The notes: generated from the letters alone by a model not told the origin. A stretch of DNA of 48,341 nt from an uncultured Nocardioides sp. (GCA_902805885.1 CADCUM010000020.1:1-48341); one strand, 5' to 3'; shown: positions 7,707 through 16,121, counted from the stretch's first letter. Numbers and translations are program-made.

Positions 7707-8879
7707 TCAGAGCTGCGACTGCACCCCCGCCAGCAGCTGGCGGGCCATCACGATCCGCTGGACCTGGTTGGTGCCCTCGTAGATCTGGGTGATCTTGGCG
7801 TCGCGCAGCATCCGCTCGACCGGGTAGTCGCGGGTGTAGCCGTAGCCGCCGAGCACCTGGACCGCGTCGACGGTGACCTGCATCGCGACGTCGGAGGCGA
7901 AGCACTTCGCGGCGGCCCCGAAGAAGGTGAGGTCGGCGTCGCCGCGCTCGGAGCGGCCGGCGGCGGCGTACGTCATCTGCCGGGCCGCCTCCACCTTCAT
8001 GCCCATGTCGGCCAGCATGAACTGCAGTCCCTGGAAGTCGGCGATCGGCTTGCCGAACTGGCGCCGCTCCTTGGCGTACTCCAGCGCGTGGTCCAGCGCG
8101 CCCTGGGCGATGCCGACGGCCTGGGCAGCGATGGTGACGCGGGTGTGGTCGAGGGTCTTCATGGCGGTGGCGAACCCGGTGCCCTCGTCGCCGATCATGC
8201 GGTCGAGGGGGATGCGCACCTGGTCGAGGTAGACCTCGCGCGTCGGGCTGCCCTTGATGCCGAGCTTCTTCTCGGGCGCACCGAAGGAGACGCCCGGGTC
8301 CGACTTCTCGACGACGAACGCCGAGATGCCGCCACGGGTCTTCCTCTCCGCGTCCGTGACCGCCAGGACGGTGTAGTACTCCGACTCGCCGGCGTTGGTG
8401 ATCCAGCGCTTGACCCCGTCGAGCACCCACGCGTCGCCGTCGCGGACGGCGCGGGTCCTCATGCCTCCCGCGTCCGAGCCCGCCTCAGGCTCGGACAGCG
8501 CGTAGGAGAACCCGCCCTCGCCCCGGGCGAGCGCGCCGAGGTAGCGCAGCTTCTGCTCCTCCGACCCGGCGATCTGCACCGGCAACGAGCCGAGCTTGTT
8601 GACCGCGGGGATCAGCGAGGACGCCGCGCAGGCCCGTGCCACCTCCTCGATGACGATGACGGTGGCCAGCGCGTCGGCGCCGGCGCCGCCGTACTCCTCG
8701 GGCACGTGCGGGGCGTGGAAGTCCGCGGCCAGCAGCGCGGCGGCCGCCTCGTGCGGGTAGCGCGACTCCTCGTCCACGGAGGCGGCGTACGGCGCCACCT
8801 TCGCGTCGCACAGGTCGCGCACGGCCTCGCGGATCGCCAGGTGCTCCTCGGACAGGCCGTAGAGGGGGAAGTCGCTCAT
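7707..8879 (-). CDS. Acyl-CoA dehydrogenase
   Basis: A 390-aa FAD enzyme that oxidises acyl-CoA to trans-2-enoyl-CoA, passing electrons to ETF. It has the full fold: N-terminal helical domain ([18 protein letters not shown]), middle beta domain with [17 protein letters not shown] and [11 protein letters not shown] (FAD and substrate contacts), and a C-terminal helical domain with [36 protein letters not shown] and [10 protein letters not shown]. The Glu in YEGT is the catalytic base of short- and medium-chain members. The ATG start is preceded by TAGAAT at leaderless distance. It stands alone, divergent from the CoA-binding protein. Substrate specificity is not readable. Confidence 0.95.
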   Translation of the reverse strand: MSDFPLYGLSEEHLAIREAVRDLCDAKVAPYAASVDEESRYPHEAAAALLAADFHAPHVPEEYGGAGADALATVIVIEEVARACAASSLIPAVNKLGSLPVQIAGSEEQKLRYLGALARGEGGFSYALSEPEAGSDAGGMRTRAVRDGDAWVLDGVKRWITNAGESEYYTVLAVTDAERKTRGGISAFVVEKSDPGVSFGAPEKKLGIKGSPTREVYLDQVRIPLDRMIGDEGTGFATAMKTLDHTRVTIAAQAVGIAQGALDHALEYAKERRQFGKPIADFQGLQFMLADMGMKVEAARQMTYAAAGRSERGDADLTFFGAAAKCFASDVAMQVTVDAVQVLGGYGYTRDYPVERMLRDAKITQIYEGTNQVQRIVMARQLLAGVQSQL

Positions 8880-8885
8880 GGTCGG

Positions 8886-8926
8886 ATTCTAGGACGTCCA
8901 GCCTTCGACCCCGCGCGGACTATCGT
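8886..8926. promoter_or_regulatory. Divergent leaderless promoters
   Basis: TAGAAT on the minus strand (8886-8891) is six bases from the acyl-CoA dehydrogenase ATG. TATCGT on the plus strand (8921-8926) is six bases from the CoA-binding protein ATG at 8933. Confidence 0.5.
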
Positions 8927-8932
8927 GTGGGC

Positions 8933-9367
8933 ATGGCCACGTCTCCCGAGTCCCAGACGTCCTGGCAGGACCCCGCCGCCGTCGAGCTGATGCTCGACGA
9001 GCTGGAGACGTGGGCGGTGGTCGGGCTGTCCGGCGACCGCAGCCGCACGGCGTACTCCATCGCCGAGCTGCTCCAGCGCCGCGGCAAGCGCATCGTGCCC
9101 GTGCACCCGGACGCGCCCACGGTGCTGGGCGAGCAGGGGTACGCCACGCTCGCCGACGTGCCGTTCCCCGTCGACGTGGTCGACGTCTTCCGGCGCTCCG
9201 AGGCGGCCGGCGAGTTCGCCGACCAGGCGGTGGCGGTCGGCGCCAGGGCGGTGTGGTTCCAGCTCGGGGTGGTCGACCAGGACGCCTTCGAGCGCACCAC
9301 GGCCGCGGGCGTCGCCATGGTGATGGACACCTGCCCCGCGATCGAGTGGCGCAAGCGCGGCCGGTGA
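8933..9367 (+). CDS. CoA-binding domain protein (YccU-like)
   Basis: 144 aa, a single Rossmann-type CoA-binding domain. The nucleotide loop is AVVGLSGDRSRTAYSIAELL near residue 26, then KRIVPVHPD, and LADVPFPVDVVDVFR and VWFQLGVV later. It ends with MDTCPAIEW, the family's conserved Cys-Pro segment. Function is undefined; small proteins of this family bind CoA and may signal acyl-CoA state. The ATG at 8933 was preferred over an in-frame GTG at 8927 because the TATCGT box is six bases upstream of it. The stop TGA overlaps the first unit of a repeat that leads into the ArfB-type gene. Confidence 0.88.
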   Translation: MATSPESQTSWQDPAAVELMLDELETWAVVGLSGDRSRTAYSIAELLQRRGKRIVPVHPDAPTVLGEQGYATLADVPFPVDVVDVFRRSEAAGEFADQAVAVGARAVWFQLGVVDQDAFERTTAAGVAMVMDTCPAIEWRKRGR

Positions 9368-9433
9368 GGGACACCTCATGAAGGACACCGGATGAAGGAC
9401 ACCGGATGAAGGACACCGCATGAAGGACCTGGT
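9364..9433 (+). repeat. Five 14-bp tandem units forming a chain of overlapping mini-ORFs
   Basis: Units begin at 9364, 9378, 9392, 9406 and 9420: GTGAGGGACACCTC, ATGAAGGACACCGG twice, ATGAAGGACACCGC, then the start of the next gene (ATGAAGGACCTGGT). Each of the first four units opens a frame of five codons plus stop (MKDTG-stop in the middle copies) whose TGA overlaps the next ATG as ATGA. The first GTG overlaps the stop of the CoA-binding gene the same way. Each ATG unit contains AAGGA about six bases before the next ATG. A ribosome could step stop-to-start through all four. Confidence 0.92.
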
Positions 9434-9848
9434 CGTCCCGCCCGGACCGGGGCTGCCGGACGGCCTGGTGGTCCCCGCGGCCGACCTGGTCGAGCGGTTC
9501 TCCCGATCGCCCGGCCCGGGCGGGCAGTCCGTGAACACCTCCGACAGCCGGGTCGAGCTCGAGTACGACGTCCGCTCGGCCAGCAGCCTCAGCGCCGGCC
9601 AGCGGGCGCGCGCCCTGCGCCGCCAGCCGGGCGAGGTCGTCGCCATCGCCGCCTCCGAGCACCGCTCGCAGCACCGCAACCGGGTGGCCGCCCGCGAGCG
9701 GCTGGCCGCCCTGCTCGGCGAGGCGCTGGCGCCGCCGCCCCCGCCGCGGCGTCCGACCCGGCCCACGCGCGGGTCCAAGGAGCGTCGGCTGGAGGAGAAG
9801 AAGCAGCGCAGCCGCACGAAGTCGCTCCGCGGCCGGGTGCGGGACTAG
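9420..9848 (+). CDS. arfB: Peptidyl-tRNA hydrolase ArfB-type ribosome rescue factor
   Basis: 142 aa, the ArfB/YaeJ/ICT1 family that releases peptides from ribosomes stalled without a stop codon. The GGQ catalytic motif is in RSPGPGGQSVNTSDSRVEL (residues 29-47), inside a compact release-factor domain 3. The C-terminus is a flexible tail rich in Lys, Arg and Pro (RRLEEKKQRSRTKS) of the kind that enters the empty mRNA channel. The ATG at 9420 is the fifth unit of a 14-bp tandem repeat whose earlier units are stop-start mini-ORFs, so translation probably depends on reinitiation from the CoA-binding gene. It converges on the oxidoreductase with a 6-bp gap. Confidence 0.92.
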   Translation: MKDLVVPPGPGLPDGLVVPAADLVERFSRSPGPGGQSVNTSDSRVELEYDVRSASSLSAGQRARALRRQPGEVVAIAASEHRSQHRNRVAARERLAALLGEALAPPPPPRRPTRPTRGSKERRLEEKKQRSRTKSLRGRVRD

Positions 9849-9854
9849 CGGCGG

Positions 9855-10844
9855 CTACAGCGCGACGGACCCCTCGGCCGGCAGGACGCCCCCGAGCTGC
9901 GACAGCGCCTCCTCCATCACGCGCTGGACGTCGAGGGTGTCCTGCAGCGGCACGACCGGGCTCTCGGTGAGCCCAGCAGCGAGGCACTCGCCGACGTGCA
10001 CGACCTGGTGGGCGTAGCCGCGCCCGGTGGCGGGCAGGTCGATCGTCTCGTGGTCGGCGCGGCCGTTGCGGCGTACGACGAGGCGCGTGGGGTGGTAGAA
10101 CGGCGGCTCGATCTCGATGGAGCCGCCGGTGCCGGCGATGATCGCCCGCTGCGGTGTCGCGGAGCTGAGGGAGCACATGACGGACGCGGCGCGTCCGTCG
10201 TCGTGCGACAGCAGCAGCACCGCGGAGGAGTCGGTGCCGTTCGGGAACAGCGTGCCGGTCGCGGCGACGCGGTCGGGGGTGCCGAGGAAGTGCTGCGCGA
10301 GCGAGACGACGTAGACGCCGAGGTCGAGGACGGCGCCGCCACCCAGGGCGGGGTCGAACAGGCGGCTGGCGGGGTCGTACTCGCGGTAGGCGCCGAAGTC
10401 GGCCTGGACCGTCAGCAGGTCACCGATCTCGCCCGCCTCGACGAGCTCCTTGGCCCGCAGCACGGCCGGCTGGACGCGGGTCCACATCGCCTCCATGCAG
10501 AAGACACCCGCCTCGCGCGCGGCGTCGGCGACCCGCTGCGCGCCGGCGACGGTCGCGGTGAAGGACTTCTCGACGAGCACGGGCACGCCCGCCTCGATCG
10601 CGGCGAGGGCGAGGTCGTGGTGCTGGGGGTGCGGCGTCGCGACGTAGAGCACGTCGATGTCGGCGGAGAGCAGGTCGCCGTAGGTGAAGGCGCCGGCGAT
10701 GCCCTGCTGCTCGGCGAAGACGGCCGCGCGCTCCGCCGTACGGCTCCCGACCGCCACCGCCTCGGCGTCCGGGACGTGCGGGAAGTCGCTGAGGAACGCC
10801 TCTGCCATCTTGCCGGTCCCTGCGATGCCCCAGCGAGTCGTCAT
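9855..10844 (-). CDS. Gfo/Idh/MocA family oxidoreductase
   Basis: 329 aa, an NAD(P)-dependent sugar or cyclitol dehydrogenase-like protein. Rossmann motif GIAGTGKMAEAF is at residues 6-17 and YVATPHPQHHDLA at about 74. The conserved Lys occurs in VLVEKSFT, where most relatives have EKP. The second domain contains GGGAVLDLGVYVV and the substrate-binding beta sheet. It is similar to dihydrodiol/trans-dihydrobenzenediol dehydrogenase-type members. The ATG overlaps the stop of the upstream membrane gene (ATGA), making it the last gene of the purK-purE operon. Its substrate is not evident. Confidence 0.88.
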   Translation of the reverse strand: MTTRWGIAGTGKMAEAFLSDFPHVPDAEAVAVGSRTAERAAVFAEQQGIAGAFTYGDLLSADIDVLYVATPHPQHHDLALAAIEAGVPVLVEKSFTATVAGAQRVADAAREAGVFCMEAMWTRVQPAVLRAKELVEAGEIGDLLTVQADFGAYREYDPASRLFDPALGGGAVLDLGVYVVSLAQHFLGTPDRVAATGTLFPNGTDSSAVLLLSHDDGRAASVMCSLSSATPQRAIIAGTGGSIEIEPPFYHPTRLVVRRNGRADHETIDLPATGRGYAHQVVHVGECLAAGLTESPVVPLQDTLDVQRVMEEALSQLGGVLPAEGSVAL

Positions 10845-12028
10845 CCCGCGAGCCTAGGGGCGGCGGGACGACCCGCGATCGTGCGCACCACAGTGCGGAC
10901 GACCAGCTCGAGAGGGCCGCGGACGCCGGCGGCCCTCAGCACCAGTCCCGTGCCCAGCAGCAGCAGCACGTGGAACAGGTAGCTCTCCCGCAGGTCGGCC
11001 GGGACGACGTCGGTCCCGAGGACGACCAGGTGCAGGGAGTAGAGGCTCAGCGTCATCGTGCCGGCGCCGAAGAGGAGCGCCACCGCCCGTCGGCTCGTCG
11101 GCCCCGCCGCGCCCAGCAGGAGCAGGACGGCGCCGAGCACGAGCATCGCCGAGCCGGTCGTCGCCGCGAGGTCGAACGGCGTGGCGGTGTGGGGGGCCAC
11201 CACGAGCAGCCACTCCCAGCCACCGCCGGTCGGCGTGCTGCCCGGGAGCCCTGAGGAGATCCGGTCCAGCAGGGCGGCGCCGTCCGGGTCACTGGCGGGC
11301 GGGTCGGCCACCAGCCCCGCCCGGACGGACGGGACAGCGGTGAGCAGGCGCGAGGCCCCCGTCGCCACGACGGCGAGCAGCGCCCCTCCGGCTGCCAGCG
11401 CGGACGCCGTACGGCGCGACGTCAGGTCGAGGCGCCCGACGGCGAGGCCGACGAGGAGGTAGGCCAGCCACGGGACAGCCGGGTAGTAGCCGGTGAACGT
11501 GAGCTCGGCGAGCAGGCCTCCGGGGTCCTCGACCAGCCGCCCCGGCGTCGGGCTGTCGAAGCCGCGCTCGGGGAGCCCGGGGCGCACGACGTGGGACAGG
11601 ACGGGCGCGCAGACGACCCAGACCGCCGCCAGCAGGGCCAGGGGGCGGGCCCGCAGCCCGATGAACGGGGTGGCGAGCACGAACAGCAGCCCGTAGTAGG
11701 TGAGGATCACCGCGATCCCGGAGTCGAGCGTGCCGAGGCCGAGGCCCAGGGCCGCGACGAGCAGGGCCCGGACCAGGAGCCCGAGCGAGGCGCGCCCTCG
11801 GTCCCGGCCACGGACCGGGTCCTGACGGCCCGTCACCAGGGCGATGCTGACGCCGGCCAGGACCGCGAAGAGCGCGGACGCCCGCCCGCCGGCCAGCCAC
11901 TGCGCCACCGTGAGGGAGCCGTCGGAGGTGCGCTCGTCGAGGACGTGGGTGGCGACCATGCCCAGCAGCGCCAGGCACCGCGCCACGTCGACGGCGACGA
12001 GGCGGGCGGAGGTGGGCCGCTCGCTCAG
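10841..12028 (-). CDS. Membrane acyltransferase of the DUF418/DUF1624 (HGSNAT-like) type
   Basis: 395 aa if it starts at CTG 12028. About nine or ten hydrophobic segments cover the protein. The N-terminal signature [24 protein letters not shown] corresponds to the family's RxxxLDxxRGxAxxxMxxxH block in helix 1 (shortened here). Also visible are [17 protein letters not shown] and, near the end, [17 protein letters not shown]. Members transfer or are predicted to transfer acyl groups to sugars or envelope molecules across the membrane. No ATG/GTG/TTG lies at a suitable place. A CTG overlapping the purE stop (CTGA) is best placed, and a GTG at 11986 would cut into helix 1. Its link to purine genes is probably operon history only. 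Confidence 0.75.
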   Translation of the reverse strand: MSERPTSARLVAVDVARCLALLGMVATHVLDERTSDGSLTVAQWLAGGRASALFAVLAGVSIALVTGRQDPVRGRDRGRASLGLLVRALLVAALGLGLGTLDSGIAVILTYYGLLFVLATPFIGLRARPLALLAAVWVVCAPVLSHVVRPGLPERGFDSPTPGRLVEDPGGLLAELTFTGYYPAVPWLAYLLVGLAVGRLDLTSRRTASALAAGGALLAVVATGASRLLTAVPSVRAGLVADPPASDPDGAALLDRISSGLPGSTPTGGGWEWLLVVAPHTATPFDLAATTGSAMLVLGAVLLLLGAAGPTSRRAVALLFGAGTMTLSLYSLHLVVLGTDVVPADLRESYLFHVLLLLGTGLVLRAAGVRGPLELVVRTVVRTIAGRPAAPRLAG

Positions 12029-12567
12029 AAGCCGGTCCGTCGCGGGCGCTCCGACGCCTCCCGCACGGCGGCCCCCTTGGCGTGGGCGGTCTCGGCGAGG
12101 CCCTGCTGGTAGTCGAGGAGCCGCTGCTGGAGCTCGCCGTCGGCGGTCCCGAGGATGCGCGCGGCGAGGATGCCGGCGTTCTTGGCGTTGCCGATGGCGA
12201 CGGTCGCCACGGGGATCCCGCCGGGCATCTGCACGATGGAGAGCAGCGAGTCCATCCCGTCGAGGTAGGCGAGCGGTACCGGCACGCCGATCACCGGCAG
12301 CGGCGTCAGGGACGCCAGCATCCCGGGCAGGTGCGCGGCCCCGCCCGCCCCGGCCACGACCACCTTCAGCCCGCGGGTGTGCGCCTGCCGGCCCCACTCG
12401 ACCATCTCCGTCGGCATCCGGTGGGCCGAGACGACGTCGGCCTCCCAGGCCACGCCCAGCTCGGTGAGGACCTCGCCGGCGGCCTGCATGACCGGCCAGT
12501 CGGAGTCCGACCCCATCACGATCCCGACCAGGGGACGCTGCCCGTCGTCCACTGCTGCCTCGTTCAC
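12025..12567 (-). CDS. purE: 5-(carboxyamino)imidazole ribonucleotide mutase
   Basis: Converts N5-CAIR to CAIR in de novo purine synthesis, directly after PurK. It is 180 aa with the class I PurE signature: [14 protein letters not shown] near residue 15, [11 protein letters not shown] (active-site Ser-Ala-His), [21 protein letters not shown] and [16 protein letters not shown]. The GTG start at 12567 was chosen for GAGG five bases upstream. The first six codons are themselves part of the tandem repeat at 12538-12631, so the N-terminal NEAAVDD is repeat-derived and not conserved. It is coupled to a 21-codon mini-ORF by GTGA and to the next gene by CTGA. Confidence 0.95.
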   Translation of the reverse strand: MNEAAVDDGQRPLVGIVMGSDSDWPVMQAAGEVLTELGVAWEADVVSAHRMPTEMVEWGRQAHTRGLKVVVAGAGGAAHLPGMLASLTPLPVIGVPVPLAYLDGMDSLLSIVQMPGGIPVATVAIGNAKNAGILAARILGTADGELQQRLLDYQQGLAETAHAKGAAVREASERPRRTGF

Positions 12568-12631
12568 TGCTGCCTCGTCCCTTGCTGCTCGTCGTCCACC
12601 GCTGCCTCGTCCACTGCTGCCTCATTCACTG
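12538..12631 (-). repeat. Duplicated 47-bp repeat carrying reiterated Shine-Dalgarno/GTG cassettes at the purK-purE junction
   Basis: Six units of 17+15+15+17+15+15 bp make two 47-bp copies that differ at about six positions. On the minus strand the basic 15-mer is CAGTGGACGAGGCAG. GAGG in one unit lies five or six bases before GTG in the next, so nearly every unit holds a ribosome-binding site and a start codon; only 12570-12584 lacks the GTG. The last functional GTG is the purE start. The block spans the purK stop and the purE start. Confidence 0.9.
12564..12629 (-). other. Possible 21-codon mini-ORF coupling purK to purE
   Basis: A GTG at 12629, inside the last codons of purK, opens a frame ([13 protein letters not shown] then Gln-rich) that ends at a TGA overlapping the purE GTG as GTGA. 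It consists entirely of the 15/17-bp repeats and copies the purE N-terminus. It may be a translational coupler rather than a functional peptide. Two further in-frame GTGs (12614, 12599) would give shorter versions. Confidence 0.4.
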
Positions 12632-13821
12632 TGGTCTCCCAGGTCGCCCCGGAACCACGCGGCGGCGTGCCGCGCGCGCTCGAGGCAGTCGTCGAGGTCG
12701 TCGCCGTAGGCGTTGACGTGGCCGACCTTGCGGCCCGGCCGCAGGTCCTTGCCGTAGAGGTGCACGCGCAGGTGCGGGTCGCGCGCGAAGGCGTGGGGGT
12801 AGCCGTCCCAGAGGCGGCCGGTGTCGTCGGGGCCGCCGAGGATGTTGACCATCACGGTCCACCGCTCGCGGGCCGACGGGGAGCCGAGCGGCAGGTCCAG
12901 GACCGCGCGGAGGTGGTTCTCGAACTGCGAGGTGACCGCGCCGTCCTGGGTCCAGTGCCCGGTGTTGTGGGGTCGCATCGCGAGCTCGTTGACCAGGACC
13001 CGGCCGTCGGTGGTCTCGAAGAGCTCCACGGCGAGGATGCCGGTGACGTCGAGCTCGCCGGCGATCCGCAACGCGATGGACTGGGCCTGCCCGGCGAGGT
13101 CGGGGTCGAGGTCGGGCGCCGGGGCGACGACCTCGTGGCAGATCCCGTCCAGCTGGGTGGTCGCCACCACGGGGTACGACGCCGCCTGGCCGCTGGGCGA
13201 GCGGGCCACGATGGCGGACAGCTCGCGCCGGAAGTCCACGAGCTCCTCCGCCAGGACCTGCACCCCGGCCGCCCGGGCGGCCTCGAAGGCGGCGCCGGCA
13301 CCGGCGGGCTCGCGGACGACCCAGACCCCCTTGCCGTCGTACCCGCCGCGCGTGGTCTTCAGGACGCACGGCAGCCCGAACGCCTCCACGTCGGCGACGC
13401 TGTCGACCACGGCGTTGCGCGGGCACGGGACGCCCAGCTCGGCGAGCCGGGCCCGCATCACCGCCTTGTCCTGGGCGTGGACGAGGGCGTCCGGACCGGG
13501 TCGTACGGCGATGCCGTCGGCCGCCAGGGCCCGGAGGTGCTCGGTGGGGACGTGCTCGTGGTCGAAGGTGACCGCGGTCGCGCCGGCGGTGACCGTGCGC
13601 AGCGTGTCGAGGTCGCGGTAGTCGCCGACGACGTGGTCGGGGACGACCTGGGCCGCGGACACACCCTCGGCCTCGGCGAGCAGGCGCAGCGGCAGGCCGA
13701 GCGCGATGGCCGGCTGGGCCATCATCCGGGCCAGCTGACCGCCCCCGATCACGGCCAGGGTCGGCGCCGACCGGGAGGCCCGGGGGGCGGGGACGAGGGC
13801 GGGGGCGGGGTCCGCGTGCAC
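12622..13821 (-). CDS. purK: 5-(carboxyamino)imidazole ribonucleotide synthase
   Basis: ATP-dependent carboxylation of AIR to N5-CAIR, handing its product to PurE. It is 399 aa with an ATP-grasp fold: N-terminal TLAVIGGGQLARMM (residues 20-33), the nucleotide-binding VLKTTRGGYDGKGVW, an AEELVDF strand, then ELAMRPHNTGHWTQDG and NHLRAVLDLPLG near the metal and substrate site. The first 18 residues are a Pro/Ala tail outside the fold. The GTG at 13821 has no Shine-Dalgarno but TAGGCT six bases upstream, so it is probably leaderless. It is first in the operon purK-purE-acyltransferase-oxidoreductase. Confidence 0.96.
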   Translation of the reverse strand: MHADPAPALVPAPRASRSAPTLAVIGGGQLARMMAQPAIALGLPLRLLAEAEGVSAAQVVPDHVVGDYRDLDTLRTVTAGATAVTFDHEHVPTEHLRALAADGIAVRPGPDALVHAQDKAVMRARLAELGVPCPRNAVVDSVADVEAFGLPCVLKTTRGGYDGKGVWVVREPAGAGAAFEAARAAGVQVLAEELVDFRRELSAIVARSPSGQAASYPVVATTQLDGICHEVVAPAPDLDPDLAGQAQSIALRIAGELDVTGILAVELFETTDGRVLVNELAMRPHNTGHWTQDGAVTSQFENHLRAVLDLPLGSPSARERWTVMVNILGGPDDTGRLWDGYPHAFARDPHLRVHLYGKDLRPGRKVGHVNAYGDDLDDCLERARHAAAWFRGDLGDHSE

Positions 13822-13827
13822 GCGGCG

Positions 13828-13833
13828 AGCCTA
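13828..13833 (-). promoter_or_regulatory. purK -10 box (TAGGCT)
   Basis: TAGGCT on the minus strand is six bases from the GTG at 13821, a leaderless arrangement. Confidence 0.5.
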
Positions 13834-13858
13834 TAGAAGGCGCTCGCCGGGCCCGGCG

Positions 13859-14224
13859 TCAGTCGACCAGCTGGCCGAGCTGCTCCGCCGCCTGCTCGCT
13901 CGCCCGCTCCGCGAGCTGCTCCACCGCGGGGGCCTCGAAGCGGAGCCCGCGGCCGCGGTGGGTGGTGATGAGGACCGGCCGCTGGGCGTTGTCGCCGAGC
14001 TTGCGGCGCAGCCACCCGAGGTGCACGTCGATGGTCTTGGAGCTGGTGAAGAACGTCGTCTGCCAGACCTGGGCCATCAGGTCCTCGCGGGACACCACGT
14101 GGCCGGCTCGTCGCATGAGCGCGTGGAGGAGGTCGAACTCCTTGCGGGACAGGGACACCTCGACCCCGTCGCGCCACACCTGGCGGGTCGCGGGGTCCAG
14201 GCGCACGTCCTGTACGGCAAGCAC
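13859..14224 (-). CDS. Orphan OmpR/PhoB-type winged-helix DNA-binding protein
   Basis: 121 aa consisting of a response-regulator output domain without a receiver domain. Motifs are LDPATRQVWRDGVEVSLSRK, EFDLLHALMRRAGHVVSRE, the recognition-helix region SSKTIDVHLGWLRRKLGD and the wing THRGRGLRF. A Gln/Glu/Ala-rich helix ends the protein. No histidine kinase is adjacent, so phosphorylation control is not expected; the neighbour is an adenylate cyclase. The GTG at 14224 overlaps the GGAGGT sequence, an awkward spacing; another in-frame GTG seven codons in is possible. It probably acts as a constitutive or ligand-independent regulator (inference). Confidence 0.85.
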   Translation of the reverse strand: MLAVQDVRLDPATRQVWRDGVEVSLSRKEFDLLHALMRRAGHVVSREDLMAQVWQTTFFTSSKTIDVHLGWLRRKLGDNAQRPVLITTHRGRGLRFEAPAVEQLAERASEQAAEQLGQLVD

Positions 14225-14303
14225 CTCCGAAACATAGGGACACCGAGGCCTCCGCGGGGGCCGAACCCGCTGAACTGGCCGGCTGGTCTGGTCCAGCGGG
14301 CGG

Positions 14304-15311
14304 TCAGCGGCGACGTGCGGCGACGGGCTCCACCAGCCCGAAGCCGCGGACGGGCCGGGCCGGGAGCCGGCGGTGCTCCCACTCGTCGGGAGGCAGCAGG
14401 TCGGCGGTCGCCTGGTCGAGGATGATCCGGTTGCGGCGGGCGACCTGGGTCAGCCGGGCCGCCATGTTGACGGGCGGGCCGAAGACGTCCCCGAGCCGCT
14501 GCACCACCGGTCCGCTGGCGAGGCCGATGCGGACGTCGGGCATCTTCGAGTCCCGCCCGATCACGTTGATGATGCCCTCGGCGACCGTCAGGGCCGCCTC
14601 GGCGTCGGCGACCACGAAGAGCACGGAGTCGCCGAGGCTCTTGATGATCCGCCCCCCGGCCCGCGAGACCACGTCGTGGCACCGGCTCTCGAAGACCTCG
14701 ACGAGGTCGCCGATCTCGTCGCGGTCGAGCTGGTTGGACAGCGCCGTGAAGGACACCAGGTCGGCGAAGCCGACGGTCACCTCGATGGTGTGGAGGTCCT
14801 CGTCGTTGGCGCCGGTGGCCTCCATCCTGCCCACCGCGGCGGCCAGGTGACGGCGCCAGGCGTAGACGAGCAGCTGCTCGAAGGACGGGTTGACCTGCTC
14901 GATGAGCCGCAGCGCCGAGCCCACGCGCGACCCGGTGGCCTCCTCGCCGGACTCCAGCTCCTCGACCCGGCTCACCAGCGTGGAGACCTCCCAGTCCGCG
15001 AGGCGGGCCATGGTCTGGCCGACGCCGCGGGTGAGGTTGACCGCCATGTCGAAGTCGACCGCCCCCGCGTCGACGAAGGACATCAGGGTCGCCACGGCGT
15101 CGACGTCCGCGCTCGTGTAGGCCTTCTCCCCCGCGAACTCCGGGAACCCCAGCGCCCGCCACAGCCGGCGCGCCTCGTCCACCGTCACGCCGGTCTCGGC
15201 CGAGACCTCCAGCGCGTCGTAGCGGGGCACCTCGCCGAGGATGGCCCGGTCCAGGCGCTCGGCTGCCGAGTCGTCCCCGGTGCTGTCGGAGGACCGGGTC
15301 GGGAACGCCAC
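14304..15311 (-). CDS. Class III adenylate cyclase with N-terminal autoregulatory domain (Rv1264-like)
   Basis: Makes cAMP from ATP. It is 335 aa. Residues 1-150 are all-helical and match the Ad_Cy_reg type ([52 protein letters not shown]), which inhibits the catalytic half in a pH-dependent way in Rv1264. The cyclase domain keeps both metal Asp residues ([10 protein letters not shown] and KSLGDSVLF), the substrate Lys (IIKSLGD), the purine-contacting Asp (GDVFGPP) and the transition-state Asn and Arg (VNMAARL). All six key residues are present, so activity is expected. The start is GTG at 15311. It sits between the winged-helix gene and birA on the same strand. Confidence 0.93.
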   Translation of the reverse strand: MAFPTRSSDSTGDDSAAERLDRAILGEVPRYDALEVSAETGVTVDEARRLWRALGFPEFAGEKAYTSADVDAVATLMSFVDAGAVDFDMAVNLTRGVGQTMARLADWEVSTLVSRVEELESGEEATGSRVGSALRLIEQVNPSFEQLLVYAWRRHLAAAVGRMEATGANDEDLHTIEVTVGFADLVSFTALSNQLDRDEIGDLVEVFESRCHDVVSRAGGRIIKSLGDSVLFVVADAEAALTVAEGIINVIGRDSKMPDVRIGLASGPVVQRLGDVFGPPVNMAARLTQVARRNRIILDQATADLLPPDEWEHRRLPARPVRGFGLVEPVAARRR

Positions 15312-15335
15312 GCCCCGATCATGTCACCGATGCAG

Positions 15336-16121
15336 TCATCCGGCCGGGCGTACGTGGACGACGTCACCCGCCGCGACGGTGAACGTCCCCTCCTCGGTGC
15401 TCACCACGAGCGCTCCGACGGCGTCGAGGTGCAGCGCCTCGCCGCGTCGTACCTCCCCGGACGGGAGGTGCACGTCGACGGTCCGGCCGAGGGTCGAGCA
15501 GACGTCGGCGTACGCCGTGCGCAGCGCGTCGACGTCGTCGAGGAGCCCCTGCAGCCCGTGCAGGGACCCCAGGACCATGCCGAGGAGCTCGGTGCGGTCC
15601 ACGGACTCCCCGCTCTCCAGCACCACGGACGTGGCGGAGGCGACGGGCAGCTCGTCGAGCGTCTGGTCGACGTTGATCCCCGTGCCGACCACCGCCACCG
15701 GCCCGGAGGGCGTCTCCACCCGCTCGACGAGGATGCCGGCGACCTTGCGGTCGTCGACGAGCACGTCGTTGGGCCACTTCAGCGCGATGTCGGGGAGCCG
15801 GTCGGCGAGGGCCGCCTGGACGGCGTACCCGGTGAGCAGCGGCAGCCACGTCCAGGCCGAGGGCGGCACGTGCGGGCGCAGCAGCACCGAGAACGTCAGC
15901 GAGCTGCGGGCCGGCGTCTCCCACGCCCGGTCCAGCCGGCCCCGGCCGGCGGTCTGGTGCTCGGTGACCAGCACCAGGCCGGGCTCCTCGCCGTCACGGG
16001 CCCGGGCGGCGACGTCGGCGTTCGTGGACCCGGTCGCACCGACGACCTCCACGCGCCATCCCGCGGGGGTGGCGAGGCGGTCGGCGTCCAGGGGTGGGCG
16101 AGGTGCCGGTGCGGGACTCAT
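15336..16121 (-). CDS. birA: Biotin-[acetyl-CoA-carboxylase] ligase, monofunctional
   Basis: Forms biotinyl-AMP and attaches biotin to carrier lysines. It is 261 aa with no N-terminal helix-turn-helix, so it is a ligase and not a repressor. Motifs are [22 protein letters not shown] (the biotinyl-AMP-holding loop) near residue 54, [30 protein letters not shown] and [12 protein letters not shown]-terminal SH3-like cap follows ([16 protein letters not shown]). It is divergent from pccB, an acyl-CoA carboxylase gene, and two biotin-carrier proteins with MKM sites are encoded later in the window, a fitting context. The ATG at 16121 lacks a clear Shine-Dalgarno. Confidence 0.95.
   Translation of the reverse strand: MSPAPAPRPPLDADRLATPAGWRVEVVGATGSTNADVAARARDGEEPGLVLVTEHQTAGRGRLDRAWETPARSSLTFSVLLRPHVPPSAWTWLPLLTGYAVQAALADRLPDIALKWPNDVLVDDRKVAGILVERVETPSGPVAVVGTGINVDQTLDELPVASATSVVLESGESVDRTELLGMVLGSLHGLQGLLDDVDALRTAYADVCSTLGRTVDVHLPSGEVRRGEALHLDAVGALVVSTEEGTFTVAAGDVVHVRPAG

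Noticed and set aside
9364..9433. CRISPR array or protein repeat
   Set aside because: The units are 14 bp with no spacers and are out of frame with one another; the start-stop overlap explains them better.
10841..12625. One long protein starting at the ATG that overlaps the purK stop
   Set aside because: The frame is open through purE in a shifted phase, but its first 200 residues are Arg/Gly shadow sequence. The acyltransferase homology begins only after the purE stop.
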